This document shows, piece by piece, positions 63,765-64,000 of a stretch of 64,000 bases of DNA. The position numbers and the translations under genes are program-made. The notes below the pieces were generated by a model that saw only the letters and a program-made list of their open reading frames with translations, was not told the DNA's origin and ran no database searches. Origin of the DNA: Streptomyces halobius (lineage in GTDB: Bacteria; Actinomycetota; Actinomycetes; Streptomycetales; Streptomycetaceae). Every line of letters begins with the position of its first letter. The first letter of the stretch is position 1. Location: the NCBI RefSeq assembly GCF_023277745.1, contig NZ_CP086322.1, positions 124,001-188,000 of the forward strand, read 5' to 3'.

Positions 63765-64000
63765 CGGAACCACCTCCGATGCCGGACGACTTCCTCGACA
63801 TCCACGGCCGGCCCCGCCCCATCGTCACCACCATCCGCGAGCGGCACCGCGCCGTCCAGGAACTCCACGCAGCAGGCCGCCCTGCTCGGAATCAGCCGCG
63901 ACCTGGATCTCGACTACTACTCGGTCCGCCGCTACGCACGGACGGAGAATGTCGACGAGCTGCTGGTCAAAGTCACCCAGCACCGGACCAAACCGGACGA
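63765..64000 (+). pseudogene. ISL3-family transposase fragment
   Basis: The plus strand reads TTIRERHRAVQELHAAG, then in another frame SVRRYARTENVDELLVKVTQ, which resembles the helix-turn-helix and following linker of ISL3-family transposases. The frame change near 63870 marks it as decayed. It continues past the window edge. Confidence 0.55.

Overview
The window looks like a Streptomyces or close actinomycete chromosome: very high GC, frequent GTG starts, large modular type I polyketide synthases (PKSs), an actinobacterial 7Fe ferredoxin, an acyl-CoA carboxylase with an epsilon subunit, and actinomycete-type insertion sequences. Three quarters of it is one biosynthetic gene cluster.

Positions 1-45603 (minus strand) read as one long operon. 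In transcription order it holds PKS A (two modules), PKS B (two modules), PKS C (two modules ending in a duplicated ACP and no thioesterase), a cytochrome P450, a DUF2867 protein, a PLP-dependent alpha-oxoamine synthase (AOS), a short-chain reductase related to 3-ketodihydrosphingosine reductase (KDSR), and PKS D. PKS D carries a KSQ-type loading module and the first extension module and runs off the left edge. The loading AT looks methylmalonyl-specific, so the starter is probably propionate. The extension AT motifs are D1 malonyl, A1 malonyl, A2 methylmalonyl, B1 malonyl, B2 methylmalonyl, C1 methylmalonyl and C2 malonyl; A2 and C1 are fully reducing. With no thioesterase in view, the best reading is that the chain leaves the terminal ACP pair by decarboxylative condensation with an amino acid on the AOS, and the resulting amino ketone is reduced. 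This would be a bacterial modular counterpart of the sphinganine-analogue logic known from fumonisin (Fum8 AOS plus Fum13 reductase).

Positions 46598-54270 hold supply and tailoring genes on the minus strand: accE and accB (extender-unit supply, with a clear terminator), a 7Fe ferredoxin, a CYP107-like P450 and a class III aminotransferase. A divergent region leads to a plus-strand DrrA/DrrB-type ABC exporter. Its permease has an unusual N-terminal extension with a four-cysteine motif and a hexapeptide repeat.

Positions 56437-61490 are a nested mobile-element island: a group II intron (57658-60213) inside an IS30-family transposase gene, inside a decayed IS3-family element on the other strand. 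Beyond it lie a second KDSR-like reductase, with an intact Ser-Tyr-Lys triad that the first copy lacks, a DUF3995 membrane protein, and fragments of two further transposases at the right edge. No pathway regulator or biotin-carboxylase subunit was found in the window.
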